A stretch of 61,463 nt of DNA from Streptomyces thermodiastaticus. GTDB taxonomy: Bacteria > Actinomycetota > Actinomycetes > Streptomycetales > Streptomycetaceae. The notes beneath the pieces are model-generated. The model was not told the origin of the DNA. It did not search any database and saw only the letters and a program-made list of their open reading frames with translations. The DNA lies in the NCBI RefSeq assembly GCF_014656135.1, contig NZ_BNBV01000033.1, positions 1 to 61,463 on the forward strand, read 5' to 3'. Shown piece by piece: positions 1 through 7,443 of the stretch. The translations under genes and the position numbers were made by a program. Numbering within the stretch: the first letter of the stretch is position 1; the number at the start of each line of letters is the position of its first letter.

Positions 1-119
1 GGCTCGTCCACACAGGTGGTCAGCAGCGTGGTCCGGGCACGGGCCGCGGTCAGCGAACTCCACGCCCGCTCACGCAGCGCTTCGGCCTCGGCCGTGGTGT
101 CGGGTGCGGTCTCGGTCAT
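1..119 (-). CDS. egtB: Ergothioneine biosynthesis protein EgtB, N-terminal fragment (cut by window edge)
   Basis: Only the first 39 codons are in the window; the gene continues off the left edge. The visible residues include a stretch ending RTTLLTTCVDEP, which resembles the start of the DinB-like domain of EgtB. EgtB is the iron-dependent sulfoxide synthase that joins gamma-glutamylcysteine to hercynine in ergothioneine synthesis. The ATG overlaps the stop codon of egtA in an ATGA arrangement, so the two genes are translationally coupled. The identification rests on this short stretch plus the egtA neighbour; egtC, egtD and possibly egtE are expected beyond the edge but cannot be seen. Confidence 0.8.
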   Translation of the reverse strand, partial: MTETAPDTTAEAEALRERAWSSLTAARARTTLLTTCVDE

Positions 120-1510
120 GCTGTCTCGTCCTTCCCGTGCGCGGTGGGTGTCCGCCCGGCGGACGTCACAGGTGTGCGGATCCGGCGAGCGCCCGGCCGG
201 GCGGGACCGGGCGCGGTGCGGGCCGGCTCCGTGCCGCCGTGGATCCGGTCGAGCAGATCGTGAGCGGGAGAGCGGCCGCGCCGCACATAGCGGTCCTGGA
301 AGGCGGCGACGGCGTCCGTCACCTCGGTGTCCGCCCCCAGGCGGGGCAGCGCCCGAAGGGCGGCGGCGAAGCAGGTGACGGCCGCCTGCCGCAGCCCGGG
401 GTCGGCGAGCCCGGAGCGGGCGGCCGCCGTCCACAGCGGATTGTGCGGGGCGGGCAGCCCCAGGCTGCGCTCGGTGAGCGGTGCGACGGCCCGGTACGCG
501 GTCTCCGCCGCCTGCGGGTCGTCGAACAGGGCCGTCGTCACCGCGAGCGGCACGATCCAGCCGTCGTCACCGGGCTGCGCGTCGATCATCCGCAGCTCCA
601 GGTGGCCGCGCGGCCTGACCGGCGGGAACAGCGTGGTGAGGTGGTAGTCGAGGTCCTCCCGGGTGGGCGGCCGCGGCAGGCCGGAGCGGACCCAGTGGCG
701 GAAGGGCAGTGCCTCGGGCACCTCCCACGGCCCGTCGTCGCGCCGTACGCACATCACCGGGGCGTCCAGCACATGCCGGGCCCAGGCGGCGCGGGGGTCG
801 TCGCCGAGCGGGGGAGCGCCCGCCCGGCCGGGGCCTATCTGCGCCCACAGCAGCTGCCGTGTGGACAGCCAGCCGGTGGGCCGGCGCCCGAGCAGCGGGG
901 AGTTGGCGAACGCGGCCACCAGGACCGGGCCGAGCTGGTGCGCGAGCCACCAGCGCCGTACGTGACCCAGCGGGCCGGGTTCCTCGTGGCCGGTGTCCAG
1001 GCACACCTGCACCGAGGCGGACGTGCACATCATGTGCCGGCCGGCCGGGCCGCCGCGGTCCAGGCAGGCCTCCAGGGCGTCGTACCGGCGCTCCCTGAGA
1101 AACCTGCGGGGGGTGTGCCAGGGATCGTGACCGAGGCCGACGAGGCACAGATCCTGGCCGGCCAGGACGGCGCGGACCGCGGCGAGATCGGCGCGGACGA
1201 CGGAGAGGCACTCCGTCAGGCTGCGGGCGGGCGGTGAACTCAGCTCCAGCTGCCCGCCCGGTTCGACGGTGAGCGCCGAGGTCAGCGGCACACTCCGCAG
1301 GGCGGCGTAGGCCGCCTCGAGACGTTCGCGGGTGACCGGGAGCCACGGGGTGTGCACCTCGTGGACCAGCCACTCCACTTCGACCCCGACGGTGCGCGGC
1401 GGGCCGGTCTTGAAGCAGATGCCCCGGACCAGCGCCTCGACCTCGGCCTCGGTCAGGGCGGTGAGGGGCGGGCCGCACCCGCCCACCACCACGTCTCGCG
1501 CATCGGACAT
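116..1510 (-). CDS. egtA: Ergothioneine-specific glutamate-cysteine ligase EgtA
   Basis: A 464-residue glutamate-cysteine ligase of the GCS2 type, which makes gamma-glutamylcysteine for ergothioneine synthesis in the cytosol. The N-terminal segment has GVEVEWLVH, an acidic strand of the ATP-grasp-like GCS fold. Further family signatures are the GGQLELSSPP turn, MMCTSASVQVCLDTG near the substrate pocket, and HLELRMIDAQPGDDGW in the C-terminal half. The start at 1510 has a purine-rich AAAGGATC stretch upstream. The last codons overlap egtB by ATGA, which is the expected egtAB order in Streptomyces. The C-terminal ~45 residues are rich in Pro, Arg and Thr and probably disordered. Confidence 0.93.
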   Translation of the reverse strand: MSDARDVVVGGCGPPLTALTEAEVEALVRGICFKTGPPRTVGVEVEWLVHEVHTPWLPVTRERLEAAYAALRSVPLTSALTVEPGGQLELSSPPARSLTECLSVVRADLAAVRAVLAGQDLCLVGLGHDPWHTPRRFLRERRYDALEACLDRGGPAGRHMMCTSASVQVCLDTGHEEPGPLGHVRRWWLAHQLGPVLVAAFANSPLLGRRPTGWLSTRQLLWAQIGPGRAGAPPLGDDPRAAWARHVLDAPVMCVRRDDGPWEVPEALPFRHWVRSGLPRPPTREDLDYHLTTLFPPVRPRGHLELRMIDAQPGDDGWIVPLAVTTALFDDPQAAETAYRAVAPLTERSLGLPAPHNPLWTAAARSGLADPGLRQAAVTCFAAALRALPRLGADTEVTDAVAAFQDRYVRRGRSPAHDLLDRIHGGTEPARTAPGPARPGARRIRTPVTSAGRTPTAHGKDETA

Positions 1511-1557
1511 GTCGGGATCCTTTCGAGATTCCCCATGTCACCGACCCGCGGGGAACA

Positions 1558-1579
1558 GGACGGAACGGGTGTTCCGTCC
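1558..1579. promoter_or_regulatory. Perfect 9-bp inverted repeat upstream of egtA
   Basis: GGACGGAAC and its exact complement are separated by GGGT, 48 bp upstream of the egtA start. No gene ends into it on the minus strand, because PemK reads away from 1850 toward egtA and stops 270 bp earlier. It could be an operator for the egt promoter or a short terminator for the PemK transcript. No T-tract follows on either strand. Confidence 0.4.
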
Positions 1580-1849
1580 CACCCGAGCCCCTCGGGTCGC
1601 GCACAAGGGTGCACAACGGGAACATCGTGCCCCGAAATCTGCGATTGCGCGATGTGTGCCGGAATCACGCGGTCCCCACCTGCGGCTTCGCCGGTCAGGT
1701 CGCGGCAGGAAAAACGGTTGCACCGAGCGTGCGGTGTGGCTCACGATGCGTACACGGCCGTGGGCGGGTGCGTGTCCGGGCGTACGGCTCCGGCCGGTCC
1801 TGCCGCGTGCACGGCGTCCACGGGGGCGCCGTGCACCCGCACGCCGGGG

Positions 1850-2296
1850 TCAGGTCCAGCCGTAGCGTTCCCGCAGCCGGTGGATCACCGAGTTGAACCG
1901 CATCCGGTCCAGCGCGCAGGCCTCGCGGCGCATGCCCTCCTCGTGCAGCCGCAGCACCCGGTCGACGTTCACCCACGAGTCGCGGCCCGACCGGTCCCAC
2001 GGGCCGCTGCCGAGCGGCACCCACGCACGGTCCCCGTTGTGGGCCTTGCTGGACAGCTGGACGGCCAGCAGCGTCCCCTCGGCCTCCCGGGCCACCACCA
2101 GCACGGGGCGGTCCTTGCCCCGCCCGTCGTTCTCCTCGAACGGCACCCACGTCCAGACGATCTCCCCGGGGTCGGGGTCGCCGTCGTGCGCGGGCGCGTA
2201 CTCGGTGCGCACCCGGCCCACCTGACGGGGATCGGCCTCGGTGGTGGCGGTGGGGCCGTAACGGCCCGGTATCGCGTCGTCGTCGAAGGCGGTCAC
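1850..2296 (-). CDS. PemK/MazF family protein (toxin-like, no partner antitoxin seen)
   Basis: A 148-residue protein of the PemK/MazF fold, whose characterised members are mRNA endoribonucleases. The first ~35 residues are polar. The core then carries PGEIVWTWVPFEE, KDRPVLVVA and AVQLSSKAHN, which match the first strands and the conserved RP..V motif of the fold. The C-terminal part (DSWVNVDRVLRL, LDRMRFNSVIHRLRERYGW) is the helical segment of the actinobacterial subgroup. No small antitoxin gene lies directly upstream; the next gene on that side is a cupin on the same strand about 100 bp away. Actinobacteria carry many stand-alone members of this type, so a toxin role is inferred only. Confidence 0.8.
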   Translation of the reverse strand: MTAFDDDAIPGRYGPTATTEADPRQVGRVRTEYAPAHDGDPDPGEIVWTWVPFEENDGRGKDRPVLVVAREAEGTLLAVQLSSKAHNGDRAWVPLGSGPWDRSGRDSWVNVDRVLRLHEEGMRREACALDRMRFNSVIHRLRERYGWT

Positions 2297-2393
2297 GGGG
2301 ACACCCTACGGTGTGCGATCTTGCGCGCGGACGCCGGGCACGGCGTCGACTGCCGCACGTCGCACGGGGTTTCACGGCGGGGTGCGCCGCAGG

Positions 2394-2810
2394 TCAGGAG
2401 CCGGAGCCCCGCGGGCGGATCTGCATGCCGGGCCGGCGCCGGTGCACCGTCAGACAGGTCAGTCCGTCCTCGCCCGCGGTGATGCTGCGCGTGGAGCCGT
2501 GCGGCAGCCACACCGTCGCGCCCTCGGTGAGCCGGCGCGGCTCGCCCGGCGTACCGGCGCCGAGGACACCGCTGCCCGCGACGACGTACAGCAGCACGTC
2601 GAGATCCGGTTCGCAGTGCGTCGCGATGTGCCCGCCCGGTGCGACCCGCACGAGGTTGGCGTCGAGCTGGCGCCCCTCCTCCTGGAGCTTCCACAGCACA
2701 CCGGCCGGCACCGGCGGGTCGCCGGCGAGCGCGTGGGCGTCGCACAGGACGCGCGGTTCCGCCGGCCCGGACCCGGCCTGCCCGGTGCCGCCTGCGGCGG
2801 GCGACGTCAT
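2394..2810 (-). CDS. Small cupin-domain protein
   Basis: A 138-residue single-domain cupin. The fold is shown by VRVAPGGHIATHCEPDLDVLLYVVAGSG, with the His/Glu-type metal pattern of cupin motif 1, and by the second-half motif ending ATVWLPHGSTRSI. The ATG at 2810 was chosen over an in-frame ATG further upstream because GAGG sits 9 bp before it. Substrate is unknown; small actinobacterial cupins of this kind are usually annotated only by fold. The gene lies between PemK and the divergently read membrane-protein gene and shares no obvious operon. Confidence 0.8.
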   Translation of the reverse strand: MTSPAAGGTGQAGSGPAEPRVLCDAHALAGDPPVPAGVLWKLQEEGRQLDANLVRVAPGGHIATHCEPDLDVLLYVVAGSGVLGAGTPGEPRRLTEGATVWLPHGSTRSITAGEDGLTCLTVHRRRPGMQIRPRGSGS

Positions 2811-3035
2811 GGGGCACACCTCGTTCTCTCGTCCCCCGGATGGGTCTCTATGCTTCTCCCGCGATTGTTCCATGCGCGAGGTGCGCACCGTCACCGCGGA
2901 CGGGAAGGGGTGAAGAGACGTGGCATCCGTGCGAGGCGGTGCTCGTCGGCACGCGGTGCCGCCGCAGGCGCCCGTCCTGTGCGGCCGGCCGGCCGCACAC
3001 GGTCCGGAGGCGTCCGGCGGCGAGGCGGTGCGGCG

Positions 3036-3473
3036 ATGAGCGCCGCAGCGGCCGCGACGGCGGGCGCGGTCACCTTCGTCTGGCTCGGCATGGTGCTGGG
3101 CATCTCCTTCCTGGAGGCGCCGCTGAAGTTCCGCGCCCCCGGTGTGACCGTGCCGATCGGCCTGGGCATCGGCCGCCTGGTCTTCCGGGCGCTGAACGCG
3201 GTGGAGGCCGTCCTGGCCTGCGTGGTGGTCGTCGCGGTCGCCGCCGGCGACGCACCGGCCCGCGTGCTCGGCCTGACGGCGGGCGCGGCCGCCGTGCTGC
3301 TGGCCCAGCTCGCCGCGGTGCGTCCGCGGCTCAACCGCCGCTCCGACCGCGTCCTGGCGGGTCAGGACAGCGGCGAGGGCCAGCGCTCGCGGGCGCATCT
3401 GGTGTACGTGGCCCTGGAGGCGGCCAAGGCGGCCGTTCTGGTCGCCCTGGGGGTCTGCCTGCTCACGGTCTGA
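3036..3473 (+). CDS. Small conserved integral membrane protein
   Basis: A 145-residue hydrophobic protein with three or four predicted membrane segments, roughly residues 8-28, 50-75, 78-98 and 123-143. A charged loop containing RPRLNRRSDRVLAGQ sits before the last helix. The conserved-looking element LEAPLKFRAPGV follows the first helix. I do not recognise a named function; similar short membrane proteins occur widely in Streptomyces. The ATG at 3036 is preceded by GAGG 10 bp upstream. A strong hairpin follows about 90 bp after the stop, so the gene is probably transcribed alone. Confidence 0.75.
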   Translation: MSAAAAATAGAVTFVWLGMVLGISFLEAPLKFRAPGVTVPIGLGIGRLVFRALNAVEAVLACVVVVAVAAGDAPARVLGLTAGAAAVLLAQLAAVRPRLNRRSDRVLAGQDSGEGQRSRAHLVYVALEAAKAAVLVALGVCLLTV

Positions 3474-3563
3474 CCCGGCGCGGCGCGGGAGGGGTCGTGC
3501 GAGGCGTCCTCGCCCGGGTGGTCGCCGTGCACGCCGCGGGGCTGCCGGCCCCGGACAGCGACA

Positions 3564-3598
3564 GGGGCCGGAGCCCGTACGTCGACGGCTCCGGCCCC
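3564..3598. terminator. Bidirectional hairpin terminator between convergent genes
   Basis: A perfect 12-bp stem (GGGGCCGGAGCC / GGCTCCGGCCCC) with an 11-nt loop lies between the plus-strand membrane protein and the minus-strand FMN reductase. There is no long U-tract, which is usual for Streptomyces intrinsic terminators. Its position between convergent stops supports use in both directions. Confidence 0.8.
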
Positions 3599-3644
3599 TT
3601 GCCGGTCGCTCGGACACCCGGCCGGACCGGGCGGCAGGTGCGGC

Positions 3645-4208
3645 TCAGGCGGCCGCGGCCTCGGTGGCGTGGCCCTGCAGGCGCGCGATGACCTCGGTCA
3701 GCTGGGCGGCGACCTCGGCGTCGTCGACCGGGTGGGTCTCGGCGAAGCGGGTCACGGAGCCCGGGATGGCCAGCTTGACGTCCTCGATGACCTTGCCGCC
3801 GGCGATGCCCGCGGCCTTGCGGGTCTCGTCATGCGCCCACACGCCGCCGTACTGGCCGGCCGCGGTGCCGATGACGGCGACGGGCTTGCCCGCGATGGCG
3901 CCGGCGCCGTACGGACGGGACAGCCAGTCGATGGCGTTCTTCAGCACGGCCGGGATGCTGCCGTTGTACTCGGGGGAGAGCAGCAGCAGGGCGTCGGCCC
4001 GGGTGGCGTGCTCACGCAGCTGGGCGGCGGCGGTCGGCACGCTGCCCTCCACATCGATGTCCTCGTTGTAGAAGGGGACCTCACCCAGGCCCTCGTACAC
4101 ATCCACCTCGACGCCCTCGGGGGCGAGCTTGCCGGCGGCCTCGGCCAGCTGGCGGTTGTGCGAGCCGGAGCGCAGGCTGCCGACGAGCGCGAGAATGCGA
4201 ACAGACAT
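3645..4208 (-). CDS. NADPH-dependent FMN reductase
   Basis: A 187-residue flavodoxin-like reductase of the NADPH-dependent FMN reductase family. The phosphate-binding loop of FMN is visible as GSLRSGSHNRQLA at residues 10-22. The second flavin-binding element is SPEYNGSIPAVLKNAIDW near residues 78-95. Such enzymes reduce FMN, quinones or azo compounds, often for oxidative or electrophile stress. It is divergently transcribed from a TetR gene and the 117-bp gap holds two identical-type palindromes, so it is very likely the TetR target. Confidence 0.9.
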   Translation of the reverse strand: MSVRILALVGSLRSGSHNRQLAEAAGKLAPEGVEVDVYEGLGEVPFYNEDIDVEGSVPTAAAQLREHATRADALLLLSPEYNGSIPAVLKNAIDWLSRPYGAGAIAGKPVAVIGTAAGQYGGVWAHDETRKAAGIAGGKVIEDVKLAIPGSVTRFAETHPVDDAEVAAQLTEVIARLQGHATEAAAA

Positions 4209-4246
4209 GAGGAACTCCCAGAGGCTGAAACAGTGCCGTTACGATC

Positions 4247-4260
4247 CGGACCGAGGTCCG
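4247..4260. promoter_or_regulatory. TetR operator candidate 1 (CGGACC-ga-GGTCCG)
   Basis: A perfect 6-2-6 palindrome in the divergent FMN reductase/TetR promoter. A second copy of the same core, GGACCnnGGTCC, lies exactly 36 bp away centre to centre. The site is 39 bp upstream of the reductase start and would block its promoter or transcript start. Confidence 0.75.
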
Positions 4261-4282
4261 TTTAATTTTCTACCAGACCAAC

Positions 4283-4296
4283 CGGACCACGGTCCA
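4283..4296. promoter_or_regulatory. TetR operator candidate 2 (CGGACC-ac-GGTCC)
   Basis: Second copy of the GGACCnnGGTCC palindrome. On the minus strand its TGGACC half forms a plausible -35 element, 18 bp from TAGAAA, for the FMN reductase promoter. It also lies 30 bp before the TetR start, so the regulator would repress both itself and the reductase. Confidence 0.75.
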
Positions 4297-4325
4297 GTTC
4301 GCTGGGAATGCTTTACGCTGTGGAC

Positions 4326-4991
4326 ATGTCCACAGCGCTGCCGCCTTGCCCTCAGCCCGAGGAACCGCTGGACGGAACGCCGGTGCTGGTCCCGTTCGGT
4401 ACCGGAGCCGAGGAGCCCTGCCTGCGCGCGGACGCCGCACGCAATCGTGCCCGATTGCTCGACGCGGCCGCCCGCCTGGTCGCGGAACACGGTGCGGCCG
4501 GGGTCACCATGGAAGCCGTCGCGGCGGCCGCGAAGGTGGGCAAGGGCACGGTCTTCCGCCGGTTCGGCGACCGTACCGGCCTGCTCATGGCGCTGCTGGA
4601 CCACGAGGAGAAGAAGTTCCAGGCCGCCTTCCTGAGCGGTCCCGCCCCCCTGGGGCCCGGTGCCCCGCCGGTGGAGCGGCTGCGGGCCTTCGGCTGCGCC
4701 GCGCTGCGCCGGGCTGCCGACGACCTCGAACTGCAGCTCGCGGCCGAGCCGTGTCCCGACCGCCGCTTCCTCGTCCCCCCTCGCCGGGCCCGCTACGGGC
4801 ATGTGCTCATGCTGCTGCGGCAGGCGGTCCCGGACGCGGACTGCGAACTCCTCGCCCAGACGCTGATGGGCTATCTGGAACCCGCGCTCATCCACCACCT
4901 GACCCGGCAATGCAACATGCCGATGGAACGGCTGCAGCACGGGTGGCACGACCTGGTCGCCCGCGTGACCGCCGCTCGGCAGCCCGCCTGA
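4326..4991 (+). CDS. TetR-family transcriptional regulator
   Basis: A 221-residue regulator with an N-terminal TetR HTH. The sequence RLLDAAARLVAEHG begins helix 1 and the recognition region is GVTMEAVAAAAKVGKGTVFRRF at about residues 59-80. About 35 polar residues precede the HTH, longer than usual. The rest is the helical ligand-binding domain. An in-frame ATG at 4308 is an alternative start, but it sits closer to the operator region. Divergence from the FMN reductase and the paired palindromes between them point to autoregulation and control of the reductase; the ligand is unknown. Confidence 0.9.
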   Translation: MSTALPPCPQPEEPLDGTPVLVPFGTGAEEPCLRADAARNRARLLDAAARLVAEHGAAGVTMEAVAAAAKVGKGTVFRRFGDRTGLLMALLDHEEKKFQAAFLSGPAPLGPGAPPVERLRAFGCAALRRAADDLELQLAAEPCPDRRFLVPPRRARYGHVLMLLRQAVPDADCELLAQTLMGYLEPALIHHLTRQCNMPMERLQHGWHDLVARVTAARQPA

Positions 4992-5157
4992 CGACGACTC
5001 GCACGGCTCCGGCCCGCCCGAGGTGCCGGTGCGGGCGACAAGCCGCCCCGTCCTTGCTCACCGTCCGCCCCGCGCGGTTCCTGCCGCTTGCCGCCGCTCG
5101 CCCGCCGCGGGAGCGGCTGCCGCCCGCACGGGCCCGACGGTGTGCCCGGACGCAACG

Positions 5158-5188
5158 ACGGGCCCCTCCGTGAGACGGAAGGGCCCGT
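5158..5188. terminator. Bidirectional hairpin terminator between TetR and thioredoxin
   Basis: A 14-bp stem with one mismatch (ACGGGCCC-c-TCCGT / ACGGA-a-GGGCCCGT) and a 3-nt loop lies between the convergent ends of the TetR gene and the thioredoxin gene. Confidence 0.75.
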
Positions 5189-5245
5189 GCGCCGTACGGC
5201 CGATGCCCGGCGGTTCCGCGGAGTGAGGACGCGCCGGAGGCGGCC

Positions 5246-5638
5246 TTACTGGTCCCGGCCCTGCTGCTCCGCCTGCGCCTGCTGCTCGGCGACCGCCTTG
5301 CGCACCTCGTCCATGTCCAGGTCGCGCGCCTGGGAGATGACATCGGCGAGCGCGGCCTCCGGCAGCGCGCCCGGCTGCGCGTACACGGCCACCCGGTCAC
5401 GGACGATCATCAGCGTGGGAATGGACTGGATGCCGAAGGCGGCCGCCAGTTCCGGCTGGGCCTCGGTGTCCACCTTGCCGAACACCAGATCCGGGTTGTC
5501 CTGAGCCGCCTTCTCGTACACCGGGGCGAAGGAACGGCACGGACCGCACCAGGACGCCCAGAAGTCGATGAGCACGAAGTCGTTCTCCGTGACCGTCCGG
5601 TCGAAGTTCTCCTTCGTGAGCTCCACGGTGCTGGTCAT
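5246..5638 (-). CDS. trxA: Thioredoxin
   Basis: A 130-residue thioredoxin with the canonical redox site WCGPC (Cys31 and Cys34) after the FWAS strand, and the cis-Pro region SIPTLMIV. It is longer than classical thioredoxin by about 20 residues. The extra C-terminal tail (EVRKAVAEQQAQAEQQG) is charged and Gln-rich. It reduces cytosolic protein disulfides using thioredoxin reductase, which is not in the window. The gene is divergent from a flavin disulfide reductase with 131 bp between starts; a functional link is possible but not shown. Confidence 0.93.
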   Translation of the reverse strand: MTSTVELTKENFDRTVTENDFVLIDFWASWCGPCRSFAPVYEKAAQDNPDLVFGKVDTEAQPELAAAFGIQSIPTLMIVRDRVAVYAQPGALPEAALADVISQARDLDMDEVRKAVAEQQAQAEQQGRDQ

Positions 5639-5769
5639 GGCGCGTTCCCTCTTTCTGTCCGGGCCTGTCGGAATGACGAAGCCGTGGGCGGCAACACGGC
5701 CGGCGGCACGGCTATTCCGTGCGCGTGCCCCGTGTGGCCACCGCGCACACCTCCCACCAGACTGACTTC

Positions 5770-7200
5770 ATGACGGAAACGGAAACCATCGCGTACGACG
5801 TCGTGGTGCTGGGCGCCGGACCCGTGGGGGAGAACGTGGCGGACCGCACCCGCGCGGCCGGACTGTCGACCGCGATCGTGGAGAGCGAACGGGTCGGGGG
5901 CGAGTGCTCGTACTGGGCGTGCATGCCCAGCAAGGCGCTGCTGCGCCCCGTCGTCGCGCGTGCCGAGGCCCGCCGCGTGCCCGGGCTGGGCCAGGCGGTG
6001 CGCGGACCGCTGGACGCCGCCGCGGTCCTCGCCCGCCGTGACGAGTACGCCTCCCACTGGCACGACGACGGCCAGGTCGTCTGGGTGGAGAGCATCGGCG
6101 CCGACCTGTACCGCGGTCACGGACGGCTGACCGGCGAGCGCTCGGTCACGGTCACCGCGGCGGACGGCAAGGTCACCGCCCTGACCGCACGGCACGCGGT
6201 CGCCGTGTGCACCGGCACCCGGGCCCGGCTGCCCGAGCTGCCCGGCCTGGCCGACGTCAGGCCGTGGACCAGCCGCGAGGCCACCAGTGCCCAGGAGGTG
6301 CCCGGCCGGCTGCTCGTGGTCGGCGGAGGCGTGGTCGCCGCCGAGATGGCCACCGTCTTCCAAGCCCTCGGCTCCCGGGTCACCGTCCTGGTGCGCGGCG
6401 CCGGACTGCTGCCCCGCATGGAACCCTTCGCCGGGGAACTGGTCGCCGAGGCGCTCACCGAGGCGGGCGCCGACATCCGCACCGGCACCTCGGTGACGTC
6501 GGTCAGCCGTGACAACGGCACCGTCGTGGCCGTCACCGGCACGGGCGACCGCCTGGAGGCCGACGAGATCCTCTTCGCCACCGGTCGCGCCCCGCGCACC
6601 GACGACATCGGCCTGGAGACCGTCGGACTGCAGCCGGGCTCGTGGCTGACGGTGGACGACACCCTGCGGGTCGACGGCACCGACTGGCTGTATGCCTGCG
6701 GTGACGTCAACCACCGTGCGTTGCTCACCCATCAGGGCAAGTACCAGGCCCGGATCGCCGGTGACGTCATCGGGGCGCGCGCGGCGGGCCGCGCCCTGCC
6801 GCAGCCCGGTGCCTGGGGCACGTACGCGGCCACCGCCGACCATCACGCCGTCCCGCAAGTCGTCTTCACCGACCCGGAGGCCGCGGCCGTCGGCCTGTCC
6901 CTCGCGGAGGCCGAACGCGCCGGCCACCGGGTGCGTGCCGTCGACGTGCATCTGTCCTCGGTCGCCGGTGCCCAGCTGTACGGCGACGGCTACCGCGGCC
7001 GGGCCCGCATGGTCGTCGATCTGGACGAGGGCATCCTGCGCGGCGTCACCTTCGTCGGGCCGGGGGTGGGCGAGCTGCTGCACTCGGCGACCGTTGCCGT
7101 CGCCGGCCGGGTTCCCGTGGACCGGCTGTGGCACGCGGTCCCGTCCTTCCCGACGATCAGCGAGGTGTGGCTGCGGCTGCTGGAGGCGTACCGGGGGTGA
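5770..7200 (+). CDS. FAD-dependent pyridine nucleotide-disulfide oxidoreductase (dihydrolipoyl dehydrogenase-like)
   Basis: A 476-residue flavoprotein of the class I disulfide reductase family. FAD binding is shown by VVLGAGPVGENVA (residues 13-25). The redox disulfide is Cys46-x4-Cys51 in GGECSYWACMPSK. A second Rossmann motif (VVGGGVVAAEMA) binds NAD(P)H, and YACGDVN is the second FAD contact. The C-terminal dimer motif normally reads HPT.SE with a catalytic His. Here it reads FPTISE, so Phe460 replaces the His while Glu465 remains. Lipoamide dehydrogenase activity is therefore doubtful. ATG 5770 was preferred over an upstream in-frame GTG because it aligns with family starts. Confidence 0.88.
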   Translation: MTETETIAYDVVVLGAGPVGENVADRTRAAGLSTAIVESERVGGECSYWACMPSKALLRPVVARAEARRVPGLGQAVRGPLDAAAVLARRDEYASHWHDDGQVVWVESIGADLYRGHGRLTGERSVTVTAADGKVTALTARHAVAVCTGTRARLPELPGLADVRPWTSREATSAQEVPGRLLVVGGGVVAAEMATVFQALGSRVTVLVRGAGLLPRMEPFAGELVAEALTEAGADIRTGTSVTSVSRDNGTVVAVTGTGDRLEADEILFATGRAPRTDDIGLETVGLQPGSWLTVDDTLRVDGTDWLYACGDVNHRALLTHQGKYQARIAGDVIGARAAGRALPQPGAWGTYAATADHHAVPQVVFTDPEAAAVGLSLAEAERAGHRVRAVDVHLSSVAGAQLYGDGYRGRARMVVDLDEGILRGVTFVGPGVGELLHSATVAVAGRVPVDRLWHAVPSFPTISEVWLRLLEAYRG

Positions 7201-7278
7201 CGGGCCGGGCGGGCGGGCAAGCGTGCGGAGCGACGGGAGCAGCGGCCGGCGTCTCCGTGGCGGCACAGGATGTGCGGA

Positions 7279-7303
7279 GGGTGTGCGCGGGGTGTGGGGA
7301 GGG
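7279..7303 (+). other. G-quadruplex-forming sequence
   Basis: Runs GGG-N7-GGGG-N3-GGGG-N1-GGG satisfy the canonical intramolecular G4 pattern on the plus (sense) strand. It lies about 80 bp after the disulfide reductase stop and 140 bp before the tautomerase start, in a G/T-rich stretch with recurring GGGTGTG words. It could act in RNA as a transcript end or in DNA; nothing shows use. Confidence 0.5.
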
Positions 7304-7405
7304 TGTGCGTCCCGCCGCCGTGAGGGGCGGCCGACGGTCCGCACCCGCGCGGTGCGGAGGGTGCGGACGACCCCGGGCCGGGGCCCGGGTGCCACGGGGT
7401 GAAAA

Positions 7406-7424
7406 TAGTTGCCTGAGAAAACTA
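7406..7424. promoter_or_regulatory. Inverted repeat TAGTT-N9-AACTA before the tautomerase gene
   Basis: A 5-bp inverted repeat in an A/T-rich island ends 20 bp upstream of the tautomerase ATG. The spacing and TAGTT/AACTA halves resemble MarR-family operators. The GAAAGG ribosome site follows it. No MarR gene is in the window, so the cognate regulator is unknown. Confidence 0.4.
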
Positions 7425-7443
7425 GATCCCCGAAAGGTTTCTC

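Noticed and set aside
104..1237. Long plus-strand open frame across egtA
   Set aside because: It is antisense to egtA, composed of Arg/Gly/Ala-rich shadow sequence with no motif. Such frames are general in high-GC DNA.
1850..2296. Complete toxin-antitoxin module
   Set aside because: No small antitoxin gene lies next to the PemK/MazF-like gene; the neighbours are egtA and a cupin.
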